Positions 8,049 through 15,346 of a stretch of 64,000 bases of DNA are shown one piece after another. Both the position numbers and the translations under genes were made by a program. The DNA comes from Zhihengliuella sp. ISTPL4 (GTDB lineage: Bacteria > Actinomycetota > Actinomycetes > Actinomycetales > Microbacteriaceae): positions 1,054,001 to 1,118,000 of the forward strand of contig NZ_CP025422.1 in the NCBI RefSeq assembly GCF_002848265.1, written 5' to 3'. Numbering within the stretch: position 1 is the stretch's first letter; each line of letters opens with the position of its first letter. The notes beneath the pieces were generated by a model. The model searched no databases, was not told where the DNA came from, and saw nothing but the letters and a program-made list of their open reading frames with translations.

Positions 8049-8363
8049 TCATCCGGGCGTCGACCCCTGAACGACTTCGTCGACGAGCTGGATCCCGCCC
8101 GTCGAGTTCGCGGACTGCATGAGGTCCTCGATCCACTGGGGGTTGAGCTTTGGCGCCTCGCGCCCTTCGAACGTGAATCGCAGCGGGATCGACGGATGCA
8201 ACCAGATCGTGGAACGTCCGTACGCATCTCCCACCGGGTGGGTCCACGACACCGTGAAGCTCTCGTTGCGTCGCAGCTTCGTGGCGATCACCACCTTGAG
8301 GTGCGCCAGGGCGCGGTCCTCGATGTGGAGCTGGCTCGTGCTGTCGTACATGATGAACCCCAT
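8049..8363 (-). CDS. DUF7882-family protein (paralogue 2)
   Basis: 104-aa paralogue of the protein at 5095-5433. Shared blocks in the same order: MGFIMYDST, IEDRALAHLKVVIATKLRR, SFTVSWTHP, STIWLHPSIPLRFTFEG and WIEDLMQSANSTGGI. Identity is highest in the IEDRALxHxxxVxxxKLRRxE segment. TACCAT on the minus strand (8375-8370) ends 6 nt before the ATG at 8363, which fixes the start and suggests a leaderless transcript. Function unknown; two diverged copies 3 kb apart on opposite strands suggest an old duplication. Confidence 0.8.
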   Translation of the reverse strand: MGFIMYDSTSQLHIEDRALAHLKVVIATKLRRNESFTVSWTHPVGDAYGRSTIWLHPSIPLRFTFEGREAPKLNPQWIEDLMQSANSTGGIQLVDEVVQGSTPG

Positions 8364-8507
8364 GTGCGAATGGTAGGCCCGTGAGCGGACCGGGACCAGA
8401 GGTGGTTCGTTCCATGCAGCAGCGTTCTCGGCTCCGGCAGCGCCCACTGCTCTGCGTCCCTGTCAAGGGGCGGGAGCAGGCGGCAGACGAGCCTCTAGCC
8501 TCGGCTC

Positions 8508-8801
8508 ATGAAACACGTGACGTACGGAGAGAAATCACTGCTCATGGGCGACGATGCCGCCGATGCGCTTCTCGAGTACAGCCGGGTCGTCGCCGACGAG
8601 GGCCGCGCGGACACCGTTTCCTTCCGGTCGATCAGTCCTGACGGCAACATCGGGCTCGCCTCCTTCCTTCTGAACCCGAGCACGGTGCTCATGGTGGAGA
8701 CGACGAACAGCACTCTGGAGGCACCGGACAACGCGGAGGAGGTCGCCGAGGTGCACAGGCGCATCGATGCGGTTCTCCGTCCTGCGCCGACCGAGCCCTG
8801 A
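8508..8801 (+). CDS. Small hypothetical protein
   Basis: 97-aa soluble protein beginning MKHVTYGEKSLLMGDDAADALLEYSRVVAD. The first half is helical and acidic; the second (DGNIGLASFLLNPSTVLMVETTNS) is strand-like. It looks like a small conserved actinobacterial protein, but I cannot name the family. TAGCCT at 8496-8501 precedes the ATG by 6 nt, supporting the start and leaderless expression. It is a single gene. Confidence 0.65.
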   Translation: MKHVTYGEKSLLMGDDAADALLEYSRVVADEGRADTVSFRSISPDGNIGLASFLLNPSTVLMVETTNSTLEAPDNAEEVAEVHRRIDAVLRPAPTEP

Positions 8802-8876
8802 GAGCCGTGGTCATCCGACGGTCACGGGGCCACCGCCGCTATCGACGACGTCTGACCGCTGAAGGAGTGCGACGCC

Positions 8877-9104
8877 CTAGCCGCGGACATCCCGGGGGTC
8901 GTTGCCGTAGCTGTTCCGCTCCCCGATCGTGCCGTCCTCCCGCCGGATGATGTGCTCCGCCTGACGGGCTCGTGCTGTTTCCCGCCCCACGGCGACGGCC
9001 TCTTCCTTCGTCTCGTGCGGGCCGCTGAACGTGTTCACCTCGCCCTGCACGCGGTTGAACCAGCCACCCTCCTGGTGGAACGTGTCGACGTCGCCCTTCG
9101 GCAT
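8877..9104 (-). CDS. DUF2188 domain protein
   Basis: 75-aa protein matching the DUF2188 pattern: an N-terminal HQEGGWFNRVQGE strand pair, TKEEAVAVGRETARARQAEHIIRR helix, and the C-terminal signature DGTIGERNSYGNDPRDVRG. Such proteins are small stand-alone or terminal domains of unknown function. The minus-strand GGGAGA 5 nt before the ATG at 9104 supports the start. It is convergent with the gene at 8508. Confidence 0.85.
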   Translation of the reverse strand: MPKGDVDTFHQEGGWFNRVQGEVNTFSGPHETKEEAVAVGRETARARQAEHIIRREDGTIGERNSYGNDPRDVRG

Positions 9105-9234
9105 GGCGTCTCCCTTCGTCGTGAAGCACCTTGGTACCGCGCGGCCGAGCGCGCGACCGAGCCCCTTGCGTGTCCGAGTGAATCGTCGTAGGAACCGTCC
9201 ACCTGTCGCCTGCCTCTCCCGCTATCGTCGACGG

Positions 9235-10161
9235 ATGACGACCCCCACGATCCACGGCTTCCTGGAGCGCCCCGGCGGCGTGCGGATCTTCTGGCAACGT
9301 CACGGACGCGGGATGGCGCCGGCATTGTTCCTGCACGGCGGGCCGGGCTCCGGCTCCTCGGACTTCTTCCGCACCTTCTTCGACCCGGCGCTCCACTGCG
9401 CCTTCACCTTCGATCAGCGCGGATGCGGCCGGAGCACGCCGTCCGTGGTGGACGATCTCGCCGCCCTCCCCCTCAACACCACGCAGACGCTCATCGAGGA
9501 CATCGAGGCGCTGCGCAAACACTTCGGGGTCGACCGGTGGATCGTCGTGGGGCTCTCCTGGGGAGCGACGCTCGCCCTCGCGTACGCCGAGCGTCACCCG
9601 GAGCACGTGTCAGGGTTGGCCCTCGGCGCCGTGACGACCACCAGTCGCGCCGAGGTCGAGTGGATCACCGAGGACCTTCGTCGGGTGTTCCCTCGCGAAT
9701 GGGCGGAGCTCGAGCGCGCGGCTGCACCGCGGCATGGGGAACGCATCCTCGACGCCCTGTACCGCGAGATCACGAGTGCCGATCCGGAGGCCCGCGACCG
9801 CGCGGCCGTCGCCTGGGGACGGTGGGAGAACACGCACCCCTCCCTCGACCCCGCCTTCTCCCCTGACCCTCGCTGGGAGGATCCACGCAAACGCGTCGAG
9901 CTGGCGACGCTCATCCTCCACTACTGGTCGCATCATGCCTTCCTCGGCGACTCCGGGATCCTCGACCGCGTCGAGAGGCTTGCAACTATCCCGGTGCTTC
10001 TCGTCCACGGACGCCGTGATCTGAGTTCGACCTCGTCGGTGCCGTTCGATCTGCATCGGGCGTGGCCGGCCAGCACTTTCATCGAAGTCCCCGACGAAGG
10101 CCATGGGGGCCCACGGATCGTCGAAGTTCTGCGCGAGGGAGTGCGCCGCATGTCCGCATGA
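9235..10161 (+). CDS. pip: Proline iminopeptidase-family alpha/beta hydrolase
   Basis: 308-aa serine peptidase of family S33, which removes N-terminal proline from peptides. Diagnostic motifs: HGGPGSGSS (oxyanion loop, about residues 34-42), FDQRGCGRS, the nucleophile elbow GLSWGAT (Ser near 106), GRRD with the acid near 262, and DEGHGG with the catalytic His. The ATG at 9235 follows TATCGT (9223-9228) by 6 nt, so the longer open frame upstream is not used. It is a single gene in the cytoplasm; other S33 substrates cannot be ruled out. Confidence 0.88.
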   Translation: MTTPTIHGFLERPGGVRIFWQRHGRGMAPALFLHGGPGSGSSDFFRTFFDPALHCAFTFDQRGCGRSTPSVVDDLAALPLNTTQTLIEDIEALRKHFGVDRWIVVGLSWGATLALAYAERHPEHVSGLALGAVTTTSRAEVEWITEDLRRVFPREWAELERAAAPRHGERILDALYREITSADPEARDRAAVAWGRWENTHPSLDPAFSPDPRWEDPRKRVELATLILHYWSHHAFLGDSGILDRVERLATIPVLLVHGRRDLSSTSSVPFDLHRAWPASTFIEVPDEGHGGPRIVEVLREGVRRMSA

Positions 10162-10299
10162 ACGCTTCCCCGCAGCGATGCGTCTGCTCGAATGCCCCGG
10201 GACGTCCCCCGAAGAGGGGACAGACAGCCGTTACCTCGCGTCGATATTCTGGCCGAATCGCGGGGTGCACTCCGGCGCTCCTGATCGGGAGGACGTCTC

Positions 10300-10644
10300 A
10301 TGACGATCGATGTCGCAGCGGAGCCGCTGGTCGCAGTCGTGCGGGGCGCGTGGTCCACGGCACGGGGCACGATCGTCGTGCCCGCCGGATTCCACCTGAC
10401 GGACGTGACCGCCCAGACCGGAACGCTGAGCGCCCAGGTCACCGACCCCACCGGCGCGCGATTCGGCATCCGCGTCCCGCTCCCGAAGGCCACGCGATGG
10501 GAGGGTCGGGTCCAGGGCGGAGAAGGCACGTCCGAGCACTGGGCCCTGTGGAGCGTCATCGTCCCCCTCATGGCCGAGCTGGAGACCGATGCCGCACGCC
10601 GCTTGCCACCGGACGCCGACGGCGTGAGGTGGGTCACTCCATAG
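10300..10644 (+). CDS. Hypothetical protein
   Basis: 114-aa soluble protein, family not recognised. The sequence (MTIDVAAEPLVAVVRGAWST; GTIVVPAGFHLTDVTAQTG) looks like a compact beta-rich domain followed by a helix (SVIVPLMAELETDAARRLPP). GGGAGGACG at 10289-10297 provides a plausible ribosome-binding site. It ends at a strong hairpin, so it is a single-gene unit. Confidence 0.6.
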   Translation: MTIDVAAEPLVAVVRGAWSTARGTIVVPAGFHLTDVTAQTGTLSAQVTDPTGARFGIRVPLPKATRWEGRVQGGEGTSEHWALWSVIVPLMAELETDAARRLPPDADGVRWVTP

Positions 10645-10649
10645 CGAAA

Positions 10650-10689
10650 AAGCCCTCGCGTCCGGACGAGGGTCCGCGACGCGAGGGCT
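10650..10689. terminator. Bidirectional terminator hairpin
   Basis: AGCCCTCGCGTC and GACGCGAGGGCT form a 12-bp stem around a 15-nt loop. The plus strand continues CTTCTTCC, and the minus strand has a clean U-run from the A-tract at 10647-10651. It can end the plus gene at 10300 and transcripts arriving from the acyltransferase side. Confidence 0.7.
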
Positions 10690-10820
10690 TCTTCCGTGAC
10701 AGCCACGTATTCGTGCGGTGGGAGGAGAGGCCATCGGAGTTCCGCGGTCAGATTCGGCCGGGAGGTCGGCCCGTTCTGTGCCCAGGGCTAGCCGCGTTCA
10801 CGTGCGCGCCGGAGCAGCGA

Positions 10821-10922
10821 CTATCTGCCGTAGACCAGCGATGGCTCAAGCATCGATTTCCACGGGAGATCCCACGACCTCAAGTAGTGGAACGACCCGG
10901 ACATCGCCGCCAGGGTGCTTCC
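10821..10922 (-). pseudogene. Possible 3' remnant of a coding sequence
   Basis: Within the otherwise empty stretch 10690-10935, one minus-strand frame reads like real protein: GSTLAAMSGSFHYL then RSWDLPWKSMLEPSLVYGR and a stop at 10821. It has no start or upstream domain and lies just after the acyltransferase gene on the same strand. It may be the tail of a polysaccharide gene truncated at the edge of this lower-GC patch. I do not recognise the family and chance cannot be excluded. The rest of the stretch shows nothing. Confidence 0.25.
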
Positions 10923-10935
10923 GGGGCTGCACCGT

Positions 10936-12069
10936 CTAGCGGATGGAGCGCGGCGCCGACAGCGTGGCAGATGCGCGTTGGCCGAGTCGCTCGACAGCCC
11001 TGATCGGGGTCCCCACAACGACATTGAAGACCCTCAACCAGAACCGTTTCAGTCGCACTTCGACGAGTTGGTGCAGAGCGTACGACAGAGCCAACACTAG
11101 AACCAGCGCGAGCCCGTACATCAGCCACTTATTGCTCTCGGTCGCGAAGTGATCGAAGAATATGAACGCCAGGTGCGCGTGGAGCAAGTACAGCGGGTAG
11201 GTGAGCGCGCCAAGCAGACGGCTGTTCGGTAGCCGCCAGTCCCTCACCGGCGGAAGAATCTGAAGGATCATCACGACGAAGAATGCGGCAACTATCAGGC
11301 AGGTGATGATAGCCGATTGCTCGTACGGTCCCCCGGCCTCGTTCAATCGGTCGACGTCCGAGACCATGTAGCGGATAGCGACGTAGAAGGCCCCCAGCAA
11401 ACCGGCCACCTGCCACCAGTGCCACCCGCGTCGGTGAATCGCTGAGATGATGGCGCCGGCGGCGAAGAACGAGAACAGCCCGCCCAGCAGGGGCCGAGTC
11501 GCGAGCGCCGGTGTCAGGTGCAGGACTCCGACCATGGCAATGGCCCACGCGGGGAAGAATACATCCAGCCACTTCCCGATGCGGAAGAACAAGAACAGGA
11601 ACACCATGCCGTAGAAGATCAGCTCGTTGAGGAGCGTCCAGTAGACGCCATCCACCAGGGGCTGATCGAAGACACTCGGAGCCATGGTGAGGTTCGCGAC
11701 GACCTGCACGAGCGTGACCCTCATTTCAGGAGCACCCCACATCGCAGTCACCACAGCCGTAAGGAGCATCGCGACCCAGAATGCGGGATAAAGCCGGACC
11801 CCGCGGCGGACGGCGAAGTCCGACGCAGCACGTCCGTGAGCGGATATCGCGATAACAAATCCACTGATCATGAAGAACAGGTCAACGCCGAGGTATCCAT
11901 AGGCGGCGACCGGAGCCACTGGGCTGTACGAGACTGTCGACATCATCCCGGTCTCGATGCCGCGGTACAACCAGTGATAGGCGAGCACGGCGAACGCCGC
12001 GAGGAACCGCAGATAATCCAGAAGCTCGAATCGCGGTCCGAGCGCGCTGCTCGGGCTGACGGAGACCAT
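10936..12069 (-). CDS. Acyltransferase-3 family membrane protein (OafA/YrhL-like)
   Basis: 377-aa integral membrane acyltransferase that would add acetyl or another acyl group to a cell-surface glycan. The N-terminal LDYLRFLAAFAVLAYHWLYR carries the family His (near 37), and YGYLGVDLFFMISGFVI is the second conserved block; about ten hydrophobic segments follow. The gene is divergent from the polymerase-like membrane protein at 12114 across only 44 bp. Both have visibly lower GC than the surroundings (about 57% in lines I counted against 70%), which suggests recent acquisition as a surface polysaccharide module. Confidence 0.88.
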   Translation of the reverse strand: MVSVSPSSALGPRFELLDYLRFLAAFAVLAYHWLYRGIETGMMSTVSYSPVAPVAAYGYLGVDLFFMISGFVIAISAHGRAASDFAVRRGVRLYPAFWVAMLLTAVVTAMWGAPEMRVTLVQVVANLTMAPSVFDQPLVDGVYWTLLNELIFYGMVFLFLFFRIGKWLDVFFPAWAIAMVGVLHLTPALATRPLLGGLFSFFAAGAIISAIHRRGWHWWQVAGLLGAFYVAIRYMVSDVDRLNEAGGPYEQSAIITCLIVAAFFVVMILQILPPVRDWRLPNSRLLGALTYPLYLLHAHLAFIFFDHFATESNKWLMYGLALVLVLALSYALHQLVEVRLKRFWLRVFNVVVGTPIRAVERLGQRASATLSAPRSIR

Positions 12070-12113
12070 CGCCCCACTATGGCATAGCCCTGTGAAGGCT
12101 ATGATCGCTCACG

Positions 12114-13451
12114 ATGCACACGATGACGGCGGAGATGAACGCGTCGACGCGGCCGGTCGAACGCTCCCGCGCCGCGACGTTCACGGTTACCATCCTGGCT
12201 CTCGCAACGTTCGGCCCATATCTGCTCCAGAGCATGCGCACCGAACAGGCAGCCGTTTACGGTTTGACTCTCCTGTTCCTCCCGATCGTGTTCTTCCGGT
12301 TCCGGCCCGAAGGCGGGCTGCGGTTCCTCCTTCCCTGGGTCGGGTACGTGGTCGTCGCGACTCTCGCGGTGATAGCACCGAGCGCCAAGCCGATGCCGTA
12401 CGACGCTGGCTCTCTGCTGGGCGGCCTCGACAACATCCTGGCTCCCCTCGCGATCATGCTCCTCATCTGGTCCGTCGTTCCAGAGCGTGACGCCGAAGGT
12501 CTACTCAAACGGTTCTGCAAGATCGTTGCCGTCGCCATGGCAATCAACGGAGCGATAGCGATCCTTTCCACGCGCGTCGAAGTGACCGACTACATGCGCC
12601 CTTTCTGGGCCAATGAGGACAGCACAACCACGGCGGACCTCGCCGCGCAGCTTGGGCGCTACTCAGGCATCTTCAATCTGCCTTCCGAGGCAGGCGCGAT
12701 GTACGGCGTTGCGGGTCTCGCCGCGATCTATGCGTGGAGTAACCGTCCGGCGCTCGTCGCTCTCCTCGTCACCCTGATGACTCTTGGCGGCCTCATCAGC
12801 GTGTCCAAGGTCTTCATCTTCGGCGGGCTTCCCTTCATCGTCATCTACTGGTTCTGGTCGCAACGCGGAGGCCGCAAGGTCGCTGCCCTCTTTGGCCTCG
12901 TGCTCATTGCTCTGGGCGTGGTGCAGTCCGGGCTGTTCTCCGAGTGGACCGGTGCGAACTACCTGGGCCGGCTCTTCGTCACGTCGAGCGACCAAGGTTT
13001 CCTCGAGCTATACAGTGCTGGCCGCTTCGACAGCGACTCGACCTTCAACACAGTGATCAACCAGGCACTGGCTTACAACCCGCTCACGGGGGCGGGAGCT
13101 GCCGGCTGGAAGATCCCCTACGACGGAGCGATCGCTGAGGCACTGATCGTTGGCGGCGTGATCGGCCTGATCCTGCTCAGCATCGTCATACTGTCGATCT
13201 TCTCCCTGGCGCGAGGACTCGACAGGTCGGGGCAGTGGTTCGCTTTCCTGCTCGGCGCAGTGACAGTCGCCGGCTCGCTCGGGTTCTCCCCGCTCACCGC
13301 GAACCGCATCTCTACCGTCACCTGGGTCATCGTCACGCTCCTCGTCCTGGTTGCCCGGGACCGCAAGCATCGGACCGAACCCAGCGACGCTGAAGCGCCT
13401 ATGCTGACGGCATGGACTGGACCGACTTCGCAGGGCCGATCGTCCCGATAG
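12114..13451 (+). CDS. O-antigen ligase/polymerase-like membrane protein
   Basis: 445-aa polytopic membrane protein with about 11 hydrophobic segments and a large extracytoplasmic loop (about residues 155-190 and 280-330), the layout of Wzy polymerases and WaaL ligases. The region SGIFNLPSEAGAMYG and the C-terminal LTGAGAAGWKIPYDGAIAEALIVGG resemble the conserved G-x-G and polar loop positions of those families. It probably assembles or attaches a surface polysaccharide. TATGAT at 12100-12105 precedes the ATG at 12114 by 8 nt. Its last 40 nt overlap the small gene at 13412 in another frame. Confidence 0.7.
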   Translation: MHTMTAEMNASTRPVERSRAATFTVTILALATFGPYLLQSMRTEQAAVYGLTLLFLPIVFFRFRPEGGLRFLLPWVGYVVVATLAVIAPSAKPMPYDAGSLLGGLDNILAPLAIMLLIWSVVPERDAEGLLKRFCKIVAVAMAINGAIAILSTRVEVTDYMRPFWANEDSTTTADLAAQLGRYSGIFNLPSEAGAMYGVAGLAAIYAWSNRPALVALLVTLMTLGGLISVSKVFIFGGLPFIVIYWFWSQRGGRKVAALFGLVLIALGVVQSGLFSEWTGANYLGRLFVTSSDQGFLELYSAGRFDSDSTFNTVINQALAYNPLTGAGAAGWKIPYDGAIAEALIVGGVIGLILLSIVILSIFSLARGLDRSGQWFAFLLGAVTVAGSLGFSPLTANRISTVTWVIVTLLVLVARDRKHRTEPSDAEAPMLTAWTGPTSQGRSSR

Positions 13452-13585
13452 GGGCCGGCGCCGCCGTGCTCTCCGCGGGTCCCGATCCTTGGGGAGTAGT
13501 CCTCGGGGTCGTGCTGATCGTCACCGGCCTGGTGATGTTCGAACGCCTCCGTCATCACGACGCCGGCAACACCGGCGACGAGTGA
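13412..13585 (+). CDS. Small membrane protein, 57 aa
   Basis: A gene too short for most callers, starting inside the end of the polymerase-like gene in another frame. The product MDWTDFAGPIVPIGAGAAV continues through a hydrophobic helix WGVVLGVVLIVTGLVMF and ends with the charged tail ERLRHHDAGNTGDE, so it is a one- or two-span membrane protein. TATGCT at 13400-13405 lies 6 nt before its ATG, the same signature used by many genes in this window, so it probably has its own leaderless promoter. Function unknown. Confidence 0.55.
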   Translation: MDWTDFAGPIVPIGAGAAVLSAGPDPWGVVLGVVLIVTGLVMFERLRHHDAGNTGDE

Positions 13586-14096
13586 CTGAGAGAGACAGAA
13601 AGCAGCTCAGCTTCGCCGTCGTTTCCGAGCTCACCGATGGCGGCCAGCCTCGTTGCTCCAGCCGAGCCGCCGGTGCAGTACTGGATCGCTCTGCCGTCCG
13701 CGAGCCTCCACCGGGCGCCAGCCGCCACCGCCGTAGACGGCGCCCAGGTCGCGCTGGGCAGGGCGCCGTTGGCCGTCTGTAGCCACCCACGCGGTCCCCA
13801 TGGCCGGTGCGGAGGCGCCCCATTGCATGCCGCGGCGGAGAGCCCTCGCTGGGCGCAGATCCGCTCAGGTACTCTTCCGGCGCCCCAGGTGCTCTTGAAG
13901 CACTGCGCGAACTCTCCAGGGGATTCAAATCGTGCGTCGACCCGCCCGCTGACAGAGCGCATATTGGCACGAAGGTAAGGGCGTGCAGAACATGCTCCGG
14001 CACGAGCCCGCCGCGATGAACCTCGACGCATACGTGGATCGTTTCGACGACGATCTCGACAGCGTCGCCGAGGTGTTCTGCCGACCGGGTGAACGC
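13586..14096. other. Intergenic region without recognisable gene
   Basis: About 510 nt between the small membrane protein and the ssrA terminator. Several frames are open on both strands, but none has a plausible start signal plus a recognisable product. A short plus-strand frame from 13993 (MLRHEPAAMNLDAYVDRF) looks protein-like but runs without a break into the ssrA terminator and the 3' end of ssrA, so it is not a credible gene. The stretch may hold degraded remnants of inserted DNA beside ssrA; I see no direct repeat of the ssrA 3' end. Confidence 0.4.
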
Positions 14097-14139
14097 AAAA
14101 AATCCCCGCGTTCCCATATTGACGTATGGGAACGCGGGG
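14097..14139 (-). terminator. Terminator of ssrA
   Basis: A perfect 15-bp stem, CCCCGCGTTCCCATA (14104-14118) and its complement (14125-14139), with a 6-nt loop. On the minus strand it is followed by ATTTTTT. It lies 22 nt beyond the mature 3' end of the tmRNA. Confidence 0.9.
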
Positions 14140-14160
14140 GCTTTGTATGTGACAGCGACC

Positions 14161-14530
14161 TGGTGGAGCTGGGGGGAATCGAACCCCCGTCCAACGCTGA
14201 GTCTCCACGCCTTCTCCGGGCGCAGTCTGTGGAAGCGTTCTGCTCGGCTCCGACCTTTGTCACAGACACCTAAGTCGACGAGCCCAGCCTGGGAAGAGTC
14301 CCACGTGACGTCCAGACGCCGTCACGCAGCAAGATTCCTAGATGACGCCAGGATCCGTATCGGAATCACATACGGTCTGACGGACTATCGGGCTCGCTTA
14401 GGCAGCGAGGGCGAAGTCGTTGCGCTTGGTTTCGGCAACTATTGTTTTGCAGAGGGCGTTTACGAGATAACTCTGCATCCTCGGCCCGCTTCTCGTGGAT
14501 TCACAGGCGCTGTCGAAACCGATCAGCCCC
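14161..14530 (-). ncRNA. ssrA: Transfer-messenger RNA
   Basis: tmRNA, which rescues stalled ribosomes with SmpB and tags the nascent chain for proteolysis. The tRNA-like half is clear: 5' GGGGCTG pairs with 3' CAGCTCC, the T arm GGGGGTTCGATTCCCCCC is intact, and ACCA is encoded at the 3' end (14161-14164). The tag frame at 14436-14398 starts at GCC after AATAGTT and encodes AETKRNDFALAA followed by TAA, a typical actinobacterial tag ending in ALAA. smpB is not in the window. The 3' end faces the lower-GC patch, as expected for a favoured integration site. Confidence 0.97.
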
Positions 14531-14671
14531 GTGGTCCTTCTCTCGAAGGAGCCGCTGTCACACTGTGGAATTGTCAGTCCCGGATGACGAGCACCCGAGC
14601 ATCACAGGATACAACGTTCTCGGCTCGCTCGCCATTCCCCGCCCCCGATACCCGTCGCGTAGAGTCGCCCC

Positions 14672-15337
14672 ATGAGCGATGTGACAGTCACCGTCCGCGG
14701 CGAGCACGAGGCGCGTCTGGCTCCGGAGCGCGCCACCGTCCGCGTCACGGTACGTGCCGAGGGCCCCGACCGCACCGCGGTCGTCGACCATGTGATGCGC
14801 CTGGCAGAGCCGGTGCGGAGCAGCATCGTGGGGCGGGTGGACACGGGCTCCGCTCTCGACTGGAGCAGCACCAGGCTCGCGGTCCGTGCGGAGCGTCCCT
14901 GGAACGCAGACGGTAAGCGTCTGGCCCCCGTGCACTACGCGAGCATCGACGTGACCGCGACCTTCGCGGAGGCCTCGGAACTGTCCGTCTGGATCTCCGA
15001 CATCTCCGCGTGGGACGGCGTCGAGATCGGCGGGGTCGACTGGCACCTCACCCCCGAGACCCGGGTCCGTGTGGAGCGTGAGGTCGCCACCCAGGCCGTC
15101 GGCGTCGCGGTGACGCGCGCCGAGGCGTACGCCACGGCCCTGGGGCTCACCACTGTGACACCCGCGGAGATCGCCGACACGGGCCTTCTCTCGACCGTTG
15201 CCTCCGCTCCGGGTGCTCCGTTGGGGAAGGCGCGCGGTACGGTCGCTTTCGCGGCCGACACCGCGCCCGCCATGGAATACGAACCGCAGGACATCATCCT
15301 CACGGCGACTGTCGAGGCGCGCTTCCTCGCTCGCTGA
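14672..15337 (+). CDS. SIMPL (DUF541) domain protein
   Basis: 221-aa protein of the SIMPL family (DUF541). It begins with the family-type VTVTVRGEHEARLAPERATVRVTVRAEG and shows the later blocks YASIDVTATF and the closing PQDIILTATVEARF. Unlike many members it has no signal peptide, so it should be cytoplasmic. TAGAGT at 14660-14665 lies 6 nt before the ATG, supporting a leaderless transcript. The molecular role of the family is poorly defined. Confidence 0.85.
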   Translation: MSDVTVTVRGEHEARLAPERATVRVTVRAEGPDRTAVVDHVMRLAEPVRSSIVGRVDTGSALDWSSTRLAVRAERPWNADGKRLAPVHYASIDVTATFAEASELSVWISDISAWDGVEIGGVDWHLTPETRVRVEREVATQAVGVAVTRAEAYATALGLTTVTPAEIADTGLLSTVASAPGAPLGKARGTVAFAADTAPAMEYEPQDIILTATVEARFLAR

Positions 15338-15346
15338 CCCCTGCCC

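Noticed and set aside
13586..14096. Possible broken gene (LGFP-type surface repeat or lysin) on the minus strand.
   Set aside because: I checked all three minus frames against the expected glycine/cysteine repeat pattern and none matched convincingly; left as unassigned.
10690..14160. Direct repeat of the ssrA 3' end marking an integrated island.
   Set aside because: No second copy of the T-arm/acceptor sequence was found on the far side of the patch, and there is no integrase gene.
14531..14671. Conventional -35/-10 promoter for ssrA.
   Set aside because: TGACAATTCC-like sequences are present on the minus strand but no well-spaced -10 could be assigned with confidence.
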